DNA from: an uncultured Prevotella sp.
GTDB lineage: Bacteria > Bacteroidota > Bacteroidia > Bacteroidales > Bacteroidaceae
Direction of reading: 5' to 3'
Assembly (NCBI GenBank): GCA_900546575.1
Contig: URDM01000006.1
Coordinates: 1-60,868, forward strand
Length of the DNA: 60,868 nt
Below the pieces are notes generated by a model that was given only the letters and a program-made list of their open reading frames with translations, ran no database searches and was not told where the DNA came from. Made by a program: the position numbers and the translations under genes. Position 1 is the stretch's first letter, and every line of letters begins with the position of its first letter. Positions 43,115 through 51,371 of the stretch are shown here, piece by piece.

Positions 43115-45373
43115 TTACTTCAGTTGCATTTTCAGGGTCTTTCCTTCCATCAGCTGGCGGTGAGCGATACGGAAACCGTTGAGTTTCTTTCCACCGATTG
43201 TTATCGATTTGATGTACTGCTGCGACGGCGATGTGCGGTCGGTCTCGATAGTTATGTCACCGTTGGGGTAGAACTTGGGGTCGAGATGCAGCGTCACCTT
43301 GTCGAATGCGGGTGTGGTGAGTGTGTACGACGGGTCGCCGGGGTTGTCGGGATATAAGCCTATCATCGAGAATATGGCCCAAGCCGACATAGTTCCGGTG
43401 TCTTCGTTGCCCGGAATGCCGTCGGGACGTGTCGTGTAGTACTTCTTGAGCAGTTCGCTTACGGTCTTCTGTGTGCGCCATTCGTCGCCCTTGAAGTAAG
43501 AGAACAGATACGGATAGGCAATGTCAGGCTCGTTGGCTGGATCGTACAGACCCTTGTCGAACACCATCTGCAGCTTGTCGACAAACTTGCGTTGTCCGCC
43601 CATCAACTTAGCCATACCCGTTACGTCGTGCGGAGCATAGAAAGTGTAGTTCCATGCCGATCCCTCGTGGAATCCGGGGCAGTTCTCGAAGTTGGCTCCT
43701 GCTTCGGGATTGAACGGTGTGAGGAACGATCCGTCCTTCTGTATCGGGCGCAGCGTGCCGCTCTCCTTCGAGTAGTAGTGCTTGTATCCGAGTGCGCGCT
43801 GGCGGAAAAGCTTGGCATCGCTGTTGTGGCCAAGCTCCTTGGCGAGTATCGACAGAGCGTTGTCGGCAAGATAATATTCCAGAGCGTGCGACACGGAGTT
43901 GTCGCCCGACATGTCGGCAGCGTAGAATCCAAGCGGAACATAGCCCTTCTCGATGTACGGATCGATGTCGGGGCGCATCTTGTTGACCTTGCCCGGTAGG
44001 GTTGCCGATGTGCGGAACGCCTTGTAGGCGGTATTGATGTCAAATCCACGCAGGCCTCGCATGTAAGCGTCGGCAATGTAGGGTATAGATGGGTCGCCCT
44101 CCATTGTCCATGTCTCGCGGCCGAACAGCTCCCATTTTGGCATCCATCCCCACTCGCGATACATGTCTATCATCGAGTTGATCATGTCCACCTGCTTGTC
44201 AGGATAGAGCAAAGTCTCGAGCTGCGAGAGGTTGCGGTAGGTGTCCCAGAGCGAATATATGGTGTAGCGGTTGCCGTTGGTGTGACCGTTTTCGTTGCTC
44301 TCCATCTTCGGATATTTTCCGTCAACGTCCTGAAGCACCGTCGGGTGAATCTGCGAGTGATACAGAGCGGTGTACAATACACGTCGCTGGTCGTCGGTTC
44401 CGCCCTCAACGCTTATGCGGTTGAGCGTGTTGGCCCACTCGGCGCGTGTGTCTGACACGGTCTTATCGAAGTTGAAGCCCTGCTGTTCGGCATTAAGATT
44501 GGCGCGTGCGCCTTCAATTGACACGAAGCTTACGCCCACCTGCACTTCAACCTGCTCGCCCTTGGCGAGGTTGTAGGTCATGTAGTAGCCTATGTCGTTG
44601 CCCGCCATGTCGCGGCCGTAGCCCGGATAGAGCTTGTATTTGCCCTGATAGGTGTCCCACTGGGCCTGGGCGTTGTGCAGGTCGGGCTGTTTCTTCCACA
44701 TACCGAATGCTGCCGGCTTCTTGTTGACGCGCACTACGAAGTACATGGGGAACACGGCTTGCGGATTGTAGCAGAACGTGCCGAGCAGACGGGTGCCCTC
44801 AAACTCTGTATCGCTTACACGTCGCAGCGACGCACCGATTTCGTTTGTCAGTCCGTTGCCTAAGTTGAATAGCAGATTCGACTTTCCTCCGGGGAAGGTA
44901 TAGCGTTCGATTGACGAGCGCATGGTAGCCGCCACCTCACACTTGATGCCGTATTTGGTCAGAACGTTGCTGTAGTAGCCCGGTCGTGCGGTCTCGTCCT
45001 TATACTCCGAGCCGTAGCTTCGGTAGTCGACGTTAAGCTCTCCCGAGGTAGGCATTGTCAGAAGTGTGCCCATTTCGGGACATCCCACGCCGCTGAGCGT
45101 CACGTGTGCGAAGCCCGTGAAATACTTGTTGTTGTACTCATATACCGCCGACCACCAGCGCGAGTCCTTGTCTTGCTGATTAAGGTCGGAACCCATGACG
45201 TTGAACGGCACCACTGACATGAGTCCGTGGGGGCGTATTGCGCCAGGATTGCAGATGCTGAAGTTGGTAGTTCCGATGAACGGATCAACGTAGTCAACGT
45301 TGTCTTTGGCTGTAACACTGCCTGCCGAAAGCGCCAGCAATGCCGCAATGGCTAAATGCTTGAAATGATTCAT
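43115..45373 (-). CDS. GH92 family alpha-mannosidase
   Basis: Calcium-dependent exo-alpha-mannosidase acting on N-glycan or fungal mannan linkages. 752 residues from MNHFKHLAIAALLALSAGSV (signal peptide, cleaved near VTA/KD). GH92 motifs: VDPFIGTTN (about 27), HVTLSGVGCPEMGTLL (about 90), SLWDTYRNLSQLETLLYPD (about 375), and GIPGNEDTGTMSAWAIFSMIG (about 665-685) with the catalytic and metal residues. It has its own promoter and convergent vapD behind it. The longer frame to 45412 overlaps the promoter, so the ATG at 45373 is chosen. Confidence 0.93.
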   Translation of the reverse strand: MNHFKHLAIAALLALSAGSVTAKDNVDYVDPFIGTTNFSICNPGAIRPHGLMSVVPFNVMGSDLNQQDKDSRWWSAVYEYNNKYFTGFAHVTLSGVGCPEMGTLLTMPTSGELNVDYRSYGSEYKDETARPGYYSNVLTKYGIKCEVAATMRSSIERYTFPGGKSNLLFNLGNGLTNEIGASLRRVSDTEFEGTRLLGTFCYNPQAVFPMYFVVRVNKKPAAFGMWKKQPDLHNAQAQWDTYQGKYKLYPGYGRDMAGNDIGYYMTYNLAKGEQVEVQVGVSFVSIEGARANLNAEQQGFNFDKTVSDTRAEWANTLNRISVEGGTDDQRRVLYTALYHSQIHPTVLQDVDGKYPKMESNENGHTNGNRYTIYSLWDTYRNLSQLETLLYPDKQVDMINSMIDMYREWGWMPKWELFGRETWTMEGDPSIPYIADAYMRGLRGFDINTAYKAFRTSATLPGKVNKMRPDIDPYIEKGYVPLGFYAADMSGDNSVSHALEYYLADNALSILAKELGHNSDAKLFRQRALGYKHYYSKESGTLRPIQKDGSFLTPFNPEAGANFENCPGFHEGSAWNYTFYAPHDVTGMAKLMGGQRKFVDKLQMVFDKGLYDPANEPDIAYPYLFSYFKGDEWRTQKTVSELLKKYYTTRPDGIPGNEDTGTMSAWAIFSMIGLYPDNPGDPSYTLTTPAFDKVTLHLDPKFYPNGDITIETDRTSPSQQYIKSITIGGKKLNGFRIAHRQLMEGKTLKMQLK

Positions 45374-45409
45374 ATGTAAAAGTTGATTTAGATTTACGAT
45401 TTGTTTCTG

Positions 45410-45441
45410 CAAAAATACTCAATCTGCACGAAATGAGCAAA
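45410..45441 (-). promoter_or_regulatory. Promoter of the GH92 gene
   Basis: Minus strand TTTG (45438-45441), 20 bases, TATTTTTG (45410-45417). It leaves about 30 bases of leader. Confidence 0.75.
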
Positions 45442-45530
45442 TAATAGTATTGCAAGTTAAATTAAATTAAAGACATTCAACATTTTAGTTATTATAACGT
45501 CAAATAGATAGGTTTGATGAAGTTTAGCTT

Positions 45531-45538
45531 TAACTTTG
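45531..45538 (+). promoter_or_regulatory. -7 element of the OmpA-like gene
   Basis: TAACTTTG matches TAnnTTTG; TTTG at 45513 is only 14 bases upstream, shorter than usual. The leader would be about 75 bases. Confidence 0.5.
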
Positions 45539-45619
45539 CAACCAAGTATCGGCTGAAAGCATCAGCTTGATGCCCTTATATAATATATAATGTGTAACAA
45601 CGCTAATTAAACAACAATT

Positions 45620-46504
45620 ATGAATATGAAGAAAGGAAACGTATTTGCAATTGCAATGATGGCAGGCTTGCTGACAATGGCAAGCTGTGCAAGCAAGAAG
45701 GATTTGGAAAACTGCCGTCTGGAGAACAAGGAACTCACCAGCAACTATCAGGATGCAAAGGAGTCGCTTGCAGCATCTAAGGCTCGTGTGTCTTCGCTCG
45801 AAGAGCAGTTGGCACAGCAGCAGGAACAGCTCAAGCAGGCCAAGCAGGCTTATCAGTCGCTGCAGCAGTCGCTCGACAAGAGCTTGAACAATGCCAACGC
45901 CAACAACGTGAACATCTCGAAGCTCGTCGACCAGATCAATGAGTCGAACCAGTATATCCGCCACTTGGTTGAGGTGAAGTCGAAGAGCGATTCGCTCAAC
46001 ATGGTTCTCACCAACAACCTGACACGCTCGCTCAGCAAGGAGGAGATGAAGGAGGTTGACGTGCAGGTGCTCAAGGGCGTAGTATACATCTCGCTTGCCG
46101 ACAATATGCTCTACAAGAGCGGTTCGTACGAAATCAACGACCGTGCTGCCGAGACTCTCAGCAAGATTGCAAAGATTATCACCGACTACAAGGACTACGA
46201 GGTTCTCATCGAGGGTAACACCGACAACGTACCCGTTAACACCAATGCAGCTTCGATGAAGAACATCCGCAACAACTGGGATCTCTCTGCTTTGCGTGCA
46301 TCAAGCGTTGTGCAGGCTCTGCAGAACCAGTATGGCGTAGACCCGAAGCGTCTTACAGCAGGTGGCCGTGGCGAGTATAATCCGGTGACAAGCAACTCTA
46401 CTGAGGTGGGCAAGCAGCGCAACCGCCGCACCCAGATCATCATCACTCCGAAGCTCGACCAGTTCATGGACCTCATCGACAAGGCTCCTGAGGGCAGCAA
46501 CTAA
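45620..46504 (+). CDS. OmpA-family lipoprotein with coiled coil
   Basis: Tethers an envelope membrane to peptidoglycan. 294 residues; lipobox LTMASCASKK (Cys about 23). A long Gln-rich coiled coil (about 27-120, LEEQLAQQQEQLKQAKQAYQ) separates it from the C-terminal OmpA/MotB domain (about 145-285), which has LIEGNTDNVPVN with the diaminopimelate-binding Asp region, LSALRASSVVQAL and GKQRNRRTQIII. Monocistronic. Its role in wall anchoring is from the family. Confidence 0.9.
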   Translation: MNMKKGNVFAIAMMAGLLTMASCASKKDLENCRLENKELTSNYQDAKESLAASKARVSSLEEQLAQQQEQLKQAKQAYQSLQQSLDKSLNNANANNVNISKLVDQINESNQYIRHLVEVKSKSDSLNMVLTNNLTRSLSKEEMKEVDVQVLKGVVYISLADNMLYKSGSYEINDRAAETLSKIAKIITDYKDYEVLIEGNTDNVPVNTNAASMKNIRNNWDLSALRASSVVQALQNQYGVDPKRLTAGGRGEYNPVTSNSTEVGKQRNRRTQIIITPKLDQFMDLIDKAPEGSN

Positions 46505-46535
46505 TAGTGTAGACCAAACGTAAACAAACGGACAT

Positions 46536-46580
46536 AAAAAAACGGTGTGCCTCTTATTTGAGGTACACCGTTTTGTTTTT
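46536..46580. terminator. Hairpin between OmpA-like gene and fecR-like gene
   Basis: AAAACGGTGTGCCTC and GAGGTACACCGTTTT pair around a 6-base loop with A and T runs on both sides. It overlaps the last codons of the convergent fecR-like gene and probably ends both transcripts. Confidence 0.75.
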
Positions 46581-47621
46581 CACCTTATAGCTTATGCCTC
46601 CGGCTGTTGCTATGACTTGCAATATCTCGTCAAGATTCTCGCGGTCGAGATTGAGCGTACCGCAAAGCTGCAGATGCTTGACGCGTTCTGACTCGATGAC
46701 AACGCTCACCTTGTATGCCCTCTCGATGGCTGTGATGATCTGATGTATCGTCATTTCGTCCATGACAAGCTCGCCCGATGTCCACAGACGCTTGTCGGCA
46801 GAGTAGCAACTGGTAGCCGTTATGCGTCCGGTGCGCTTGTCGAGCAGCGTCATCTGTTCGGGATGAATCACCACTTCGTGCTTGGGGAACTTCACCGAGG
46901 TTACTCCTACCTCGCCTTCGCACAACGTCACTTCGGCAGTAGGCTCTTCCGGATAGTCGCGGAAGTTGAACTTGGTGCCAATATCACGCACGCACATGTT
47001 GCTGCTGCACACCGACATGGGCATGTCCGAACCCTTGCCCACCTCGAAATATCCCTCGCCGTTGATGCGTACGTTGCGGTCGGTGATGCCGAAACCTTGC
47101 GAATAGCTCAGCTGCGAACCTGCGTTGAGCCACACGGCAGTGCCGTCGGGCAGCATCACCTTGGCTCGCGAGCCTGCCGGAGCCTCTACATTGACCATGT
47201 TGGCAAAGCGGTCGGCGTATTGCTTGGTGTAGCGGTTGTAGCTCAGCCAGGTGCCAATCACGATGAGCGCAACGGCTGCCACGCTTGCTACTACGCGTAG
47301 TTGCAGGCGCAACCATGCGTGGTTGATGCTCCATAAGCGGTGCGGAGTAGTTTCGTCGGCATCGTATTCGTCTGCTGTAGGCGCGTCTTTGTCTTGCGCA
47401 ATATGGCGTTCGAAACGTCCGAAGGCAGCTTCGTAGTCGAATGTTGAGGCTATGTCGCCACCGCCGTCAGCGTTCCATTCGCGCTGTTGCTGCTCGAAAT
47501 ACTGTCGGTTGGCGGCATCCTTTTCCATCCAACGCGACAGAGTGGCAATGTCGTCGGGCGACGCTGTGCCGTTGAACAGGCGCAGAATGATGTCGTCTAT
47601 GTGTATGTCTGCGTATTCCAT
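46554..47621 (-). CDS. FecR family anti-sigma / transmembrane sensor
   Basis: Inner-membrane regulator that normally holds an ECF sigma factor and responds to a TonB-dependent transducer. 355 residues from MEYADIHIDDIILRLFNGTA. Cytoplasmic part about 1-95, membrane helix about 108-128 (VVASVAAVALIVIGTWL), FecR domain about 140-240 (VEAPAGSRAKVMLPDGTAVW to CEGEVGV), and a C-terminal STN-like domain about 270-355 (MDEMTIHQIITAIERAYKVS). No sigma gene or SusC lies next to it, which is unusual. The frame extends to 47657, but MEYADIH is the likely start. Confidence 0.88.
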   Translation of the reverse strand: MEYADIHIDDIILRLFNGTASPDDIATLSRWMEKDAANRQYFEQQQREWNADGGGDIASTFDYEAAFGRFERHIAQDKDAPTADEYDADETTPHRLWSINHAWLRLQLRVVASVAAVALIVIGTWLSYNRYTKQYADRFANMVNVEAPAGSRAKVMLPDGTAVWLNAGSQLSYSQGFGITDRNVRINGEGYFEVGKGSDMPMSVCSSNMCVRDIGTKFNFRDYPEEPTAEVTLCEGEVGVTSVKFPKHEVVIHPEQMTLLDKRTGRITATSCYSADKRLWTSGELVMDEMTIHQIITAIERAYKVSVVIESERVKHLQLCGTLNLDRENLDEILQVIATAGGISYKVKNKTVYLK

Positions 47622-47787
47622 TTGCTTCGTTTTAGTTAAAAAATAGGTGTATCGCATGTACAGATATGGTACATGCTTTTTATAATAATGACAATTATAA
47701 CAACCTGCAAGGGTAGTGTTTGAGTCATAAATTTCTCAAAATTAGCATTTTTCGGGCATATAGACAAGACATTCGGAAATAATAGTG

Positions 47788-47795
47788 TAACTTTG
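47788..47795 (+). promoter_or_regulatory. -7 element of trpS
   Basis: TAACTTTG matches TAnnTTTG, 61 bases before the ATG at 47857. I see no leader peptide or T-box in the interval. Confidence 0.5.
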
Positions 47796-47856
47796 TATCA
47801 ATATTTTTGAAAGCAACGGGAATAATATCGATACGAAATAATAAAAACATCAATAT

Positions 47857-48945
47857 ATGGGAAAAGTAATTCTTACAGGCGACCGTCCTACCGGTAAATT
47901 ACATTTGGGCCACTATGTTGGCTCATTGCGCCGCCGTGTCGAGCTGCAGAACGCAGGCGACTTCGACCGAATGTTTGTGTTCATGGCCGATGTTCAGGCT
48001 CTGACCGACAATGCCGACAATCCAGAGAAGATACGCCAGAACATCATTGAGGTGGCTCTCGACTATCTTTCGGCTGGTCTCGACCCAACCAAATGCACGC
48101 TGTTCATACAGAGCCAGATACCGGAACTTGCCGAACTGACTACATATCTTATGAATCTCATCACCGTTTCACGCGTACAGCGCAACCCGACTGTGAAGAC
48201 TGAGATAAAGATGCGCAACTTTGAAGCCAACATTCCGCTTGGTTTCTTCTGCTATCCGGTAAGCCAGGCTGCCGACATTACACTCTTCAAGGCCACTACA
48301 GTGCCTGCCGGCGAGGACCAGGAACCAATGATTGAGGTGACACGCGAGCTTGTTCGCCGCTTCAACCAGACTTATAGCGAGGTGCTTGTAGAGCCGGAAA
48401 TCATGCTGCCGGAGAATGCTACGGCACGTCGTTTGCCCGGAACTGACGGCAAGGAGAAGATGTCGAAGTCGCTCGGCAACTGTATTTATCTCAGCGATTC
48501 GGCTGCCGACGTATGGAAGAAGGTGAAGAAGATGTCGAACGGAGCGCCTCGTATGAGCATGGACGAACCTGGAAATCTTGAGGGCAATGCCGTATTCACA
48601 TACCTTGAAGCGTTCAGTACACCCGACGATTTCGCCGAGTTCTGGCCCGAATACAAGACCCTCGACGAACTCAAGGAGCACTATGTGCGTGGCGGTATAG
48701 GCGACGGCACATGCAAGAAGTTCCTTAACAATGTGCTCAACAAGACTCTTGAGCCGATGCGTGTGCGTCGTCATGAATTGGAGCAGGACATTCCCGAGAT
48801 ATTCAACATTCTGCGTAAGGGCACCGAGGCGGCTCGCGAGACTGCCGCACAGACAATGGACGAGGTGCGCAAAGCAATGCAGATTGACTACTTCAACGAT
48901 ATGGCGCTGATACAACAGCAGGCTGAGAAGTTCCGCTCAAAGTAA
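47857..48945 (+). CDS. trpS: Tryptophanyl-tRNA synthetase
   Basis: Charges tRNA-Trp with tryptophan in the cytoplasm. 362 residues, class I. The HIGH motif is in TGDRPTGKLHLGHYVGSL (about 7-24), the substrate region in YPVSQAADITLFKATTVPAG (about 133-152), and the KMSKS loop in DGKEKMSKSLGN (about 199-210). The C-terminal helices end DYFNDMALIQQQAEKFRSK. It stands alone, followed by an inverted repeat. Confidence 0.95.
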   Translation: MGKVILTGDRPTGKLHLGHYVGSLRRRVELQNAGDFDRMFVFMADVQALTDNADNPEKIRQNIIEVALDYLSAGLDPTKCTLFIQSQIPELAELTTYLMNLITVSRVQRNPTVKTEIKMRNFEANIPLGFFCYPVSQAADITLFKATTVPAGEDQEPMIEVTRELVRRFNQTYSEVLVEPEIMLPENATARRLPGTDGKEKMSKSLGNCIYLSDSAADVWKKVKKMSNGAPRMSMDEPGNLEGNAVFTYLEAFSTPDDFAEFWPEYKTLDELKEHYVRGGIGDGTCKKFLNNVLNKTLEPMRVRRHELEQDIPEIFNILRKGTEAARETAAQTMDEVRKAMQIDYFNDMALIQQQAEKFRSK

Positions 48946-48955
48946 TAGTCTTTTT

Positions 48956-49072
48956 ATAGTTGAGAGTTGAGAGTTGAAAGTTGAGAGTTATGATTACCGA
49001 CGATTAGCATTTGTCGGAGCTATACATATCATAACTCTCAACTCTAAATTCTCAACTCTCAACTTTTTTATA
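48956..49072. repeat. Inverted repeat of GTTGAGAGTTGAGAGTTGA type
   Basis: Left arm 48958-48992 (iterated TTGAGAG, ending AGAGTTATGAT) and right arm 49029-49067 (ATCATAACTCTCAACTCTAA and on) are near-perfect complements around about 36 bases. It fills the space between trpS and the convergent esterase gene; possibly a terminator, and related in composition to the TTGAATTTTGAG family. Confidence 0.75.
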
Positions 49073-49076
49073 AATC

Positions 49077-50075
49077 CTATTGGCCTCCCAAACGGTCGAA
49101 GAACACGATTATTTCTTCCCACGTCTTAAACTCATCGCTGCCCCATTCTATTACCGTACCCATGAATTCTGGTTGCGGAGCGGGTGCAATGAGATAGTCG
49201 CCATATTGCAGTTGGCGTGCGTTTGAGAATATTACGCGTCCCCAAGCCGGCGCACTCAGATACTGTTCTACCCACGCTATGTCGTCGGTCATTGCCGACG
49301 GATTGTTTGTGCATGATGGAGCCAGCACATAAACATTATAATTCTCAATAATCCTTTCATAAGCCTTGTGCATCGAAGCGGTCGCCTTGCCGTAGCCGTC
49401 GCGCAATGTCTCGATGTCGATATACACCACCGGGCGCTCACGTCCTTCCTGACGGTCGTCCATATATCTTATTATAGGTATGAGATAGTGCATTGCCACC
49501 TTGTCGGTCAGTCGATGCTCGCCATGGAAATGTATGGCGGTGGGGTAGTGTTCGCTGAACAATCCGAACGTATGCACAATCGGATCCTCGTCGCCGAAAA
49601 GTCCTATTACACGCCCGCGTTCCTCGTCTGATATGTCAGCAAAGCAATGTGTGGTCATCTCCTGGTATTCCTTTATCAGGCCTTTTGTGACGATAAACTC
49701 CTGAACTCCGTCCTGGCGAGGATTCTGAAACACCTGCTTGCCCGTGAATTTCGACATGGTTTCGCCCATCTCAAATGCCGGGTTGACCAATATACGGTCG
49801 TATCCTTTAAGCATTTCGGTGTACATTCCGCCCATCGACGTGCCAATAATGAGGTCGGGCTGTTCCTCTTCGCACATTTGGCGAAGCATCTGTATGCCCT
49901 CTTCGGGATGCAAATGGATGTCGCGTGCAACAATAGTTGCTTCAGGCATAAGCGTGCGCAGCATAGTCACAGTGCCCGATTGTGCCGACGAGGCGAATCC
50001 GTGTACATACATAATCTTCTTGCCCGCCATGAGGTCGGGGTATTGCTTTATTACATAAGTTTCGTTTTGAGCCAT
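49077..50075 (-). CDS. YqiA-like esterase fused to a degenerate HAD nucleotidase-like domain
   Basis: 332 residues. The N-terminal half (about 17-195) is an alpha/beta hydrolase of the YqiA/UPF0227 type: KIMYVHGFASSAQSG, the nucleophile elbow LIIGTSMGGMYTEM (Ser about 80), GLFGDEDPIVHTF and HFHGEHRLTD with the catalytic His. The C-terminal half resembles 5'-deoxyribonucleotidase-type HAD proteins (YNVYVLAPSCTNNPSAMTDD and VEQYLSAPAWGRVIFSNARQ), but the start motif VVYIDIETLRDG lacks the DxD pair. The hydrolase part is probably active and the second half is a fold without that chemistry. Confidence 0.75.
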   Translation of the reverse strand: MAQNETYVIKQYPDLMAGKKIMYVHGFASSAQSGTVTMLRTLMPEATIVARDIHLHPEEGIQMLRQMCEEEQPDLIIGTSMGGMYTEMLKGYDRILVNPAFEMGETMSKFTGKQVFQNPRQDGVQEFIVTKGLIKEYQEMTTHCFADISDEERGRVIGLFGDEDPIVHTFGLFSEHYPTAIHFHGEHRLTDKVAMHYLIPIIRYMDDRQEGRERPVVYIDIETLRDGYGKATASMHKAYERIIENYNVYVLAPSCTNNPSAMTDDIAWVEQYLSAPAWGRVIFSNARQLQYGDYLIAPAPQPEFMGTVIEWGSDEFKTWEEIIVFFDRLGGQ

Positions 50076-50101
50076 ATTTTTGTATCCTTTATATGAATGG
50101 G

Positions 50102-50980
50102 CTAATTATTTATTGTATCCTGAATTTGTTCTTTAGTCAATCCCGTATATTTTATTACAAGCTCTATGTCTACTCCGTCAGATATCATGCGCTGAGCCGT
50201 TGCCAAGTTTGCAAGATTGATTCCCTCGGCTCTTCCTTCAGCCCTTCCTTTTGCCTCTGCTGTATCTAGTGAGTTTTTAATATCGCGATACGCTTTTAAA
50301 CTGTCCTCATATTCACGTAATTCCGTCGGCGAGAAGCGAGCTATAGCAGCTGCATCAAACAGTTTTGTGAATATTTTCTCGCGTAAAGCATCTGGGCGAT
50401 TATCAAGTCGTGATAAATTTTTGAGAACGTACATCCATTTGTCCGACAATGAAGTCAACTCATCGTCGGTTTTGTCGAATCGTCCAACTTCGACATACTT
50501 AAACATCAACTTAGCATTGAACACCTTATTCGTTTTTGTGTCCATTAAGGCTATAGTGTGAATGGTGTCAGAACTGTCGAAAGCTTCGTAGCTCATTTTG
50601 AAATTCAACAAGGCAACAACATACACTTTCTTTAGGCAAAAGTCCCAATCAGAGCCTTTAGGAGCCTGCTCTCTGATGGGGAATGTTGAGTAAAAAAGCG
50701 AACGGTCTTTAAAGAACGCTTGATAGGCGTTCTGCATTTCCACAATGAATTTTTCTCCTTGTTCGTTTTCGCAGTATACATCGAAGATGGCCTTGCGCTC
50801 TGTATATACGTCGCCCACATTCTCACTGTTGAGATACTTTACATCCTTTATTACTTCTTCTCCATCGAAGAGAGAGTTGAGAAAGTTTATAAGCAACTCC
50901 TTGTTGAGGTCTGTGCCGAATATACGCTTAAAGCCAAAATCCGTCAATAAACTGATATATCGTTCTTCTGACTGTCTCAT
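50102..50980 (-). CDS. Rpn family recombination-promoting nuclease / PD-(D/E)XK transposase-like protein
   Basis: 292 residues from MRQSEERYISLLTDFGFKRI. PD-(D/E)XK core: KAIFDVYCENEQGEKFIVEM (about 60-80) supplies the D...ExK-type residues. The C-terminal tail has low-complexity TAEAKGRAEGRAEGINL (about 245-262) and ends TGLTKEQIQDTINN. Proteins of this family are RecA-independent recombination nucleases in E. coli. A second, badly decayed copy is at 8560-8950. The TTG start at 51019 is rejected because the promoter lies between it and the ATG. Confidence 0.85.
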   Translation of the reverse strand: MRQSEERYISLLTDFGFKRIFGTDLNKELLINFLNSLFDGEEVIKDVKYLNSENVGDVYTERKAIFDVYCENEQGEKFIVEMQNAYQAFFKDRSLFYSTFPIREQAPKGSDWDFCLKKVYVVALLNFKMSYEAFDSSDTIHTIALMDTKTNKVFNAKLMFKYVEVGRFDKTDDELTSLSDKWMYVLKNLSRLDNRPDALREKIFTKLFDAAAIARFSPTELREYEDSLKAYRDIKNSLDTAEAKGRAEGRAEGINLANLATAQRMISDGVDIELVIKYTGLTKEQIQDTINN

Positions 50981-51005
50981 AAATATAATATTTATAGCTT
51001 TATGG

Positions 51006-51037
51006 CAAAGATACGCCAATAAATCAGAATAATCAAA
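51006..51037 (-). promoter_or_regulatory. Promoter of the Rpn-family gene
   Basis: Minus strand TTTG (51034-51037), 20 bases, TATCTTTG (51006-51013). The leader is about 20 bases. Confidence 0.7.
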
Positions 51038-51045
51038 CTTTTAAA

Positions 51046-51083
51046 ACAAAAAAACGACTGACACTCGAAAGTGTCAGTCGTTC
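51046..51083 (-). terminator. Intrinsic terminator of tRNA-Leu
   Basis: AACGACTGACACT and AGTGTCAGTCGTT pair over 13 bases around a 4-base loop, followed on the minus strand by a T run (T7 then GTTTT). Confidence 0.85.
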
Positions 51084-51087
51084 TGTG

Positions 51088-51169
51088 TACCCAGACCCGG
51101 GCTCGAACCGGGATGGGTTGCCCCACTGGTGTTTGAGACCAGCGCGTCTACCGATTCCGCCATCTGGGC
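51088..51169 (-). tRNA. tRNA-Leu (anticodon CAA)
   Basis: The minus strand folds into a cloverleaf of 82 bases: acceptor GCCCAGA/TCTGGGT, D-arm with GGTAGAC, anticodon stem CTGGT/ACCAG with loop CTCAAAC giving CAA (reads UUG), a class II variable arm (TGGGGCAACCCAT), and T-arm CCGGTTCGAGCCCGG. The last acceptor base pair is G-U. CCA is not encoded. It stands alone with its own promoter and terminator. Confidence 0.95.
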
Positions 51170-51188
51170 ATTGGCGTTTTTGCGTGTG

Positions 51189-51219
51189 CAAAGGTAGTAT
51201 ATTTTTTTTGTTCTGCAAA
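51189..51219 (-). promoter_or_regulatory. Promoter of tRNA-Leu
   Basis: Minus strand TTTG (51216-51219), 19 bases, TACCTTTG (51189-51196): a full match about 20 bases before the tRNA. Confidence 0.75.
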
Positions 51220-51371
51220 ATTTTTTCCTAATAATTGTTCATTTAGGATAATTTCATTTTAAAATGATGTGTCCAACTTGGCGCTCTCGTTTAATATTCG
51301 TAACTTCGTATGCACTAAATAATCTCTTTCGGGATAAATCATGACAATATACCTAAATTAAAAATAATGAC

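Noticed and set aside
50981..51019. TTG start at 51019 for the Rpn-family gene
   Set aside because: A consensus promoter at 51006-51037 overlaps that start, so it could not be transcribed; the ATG at 50980 is used.
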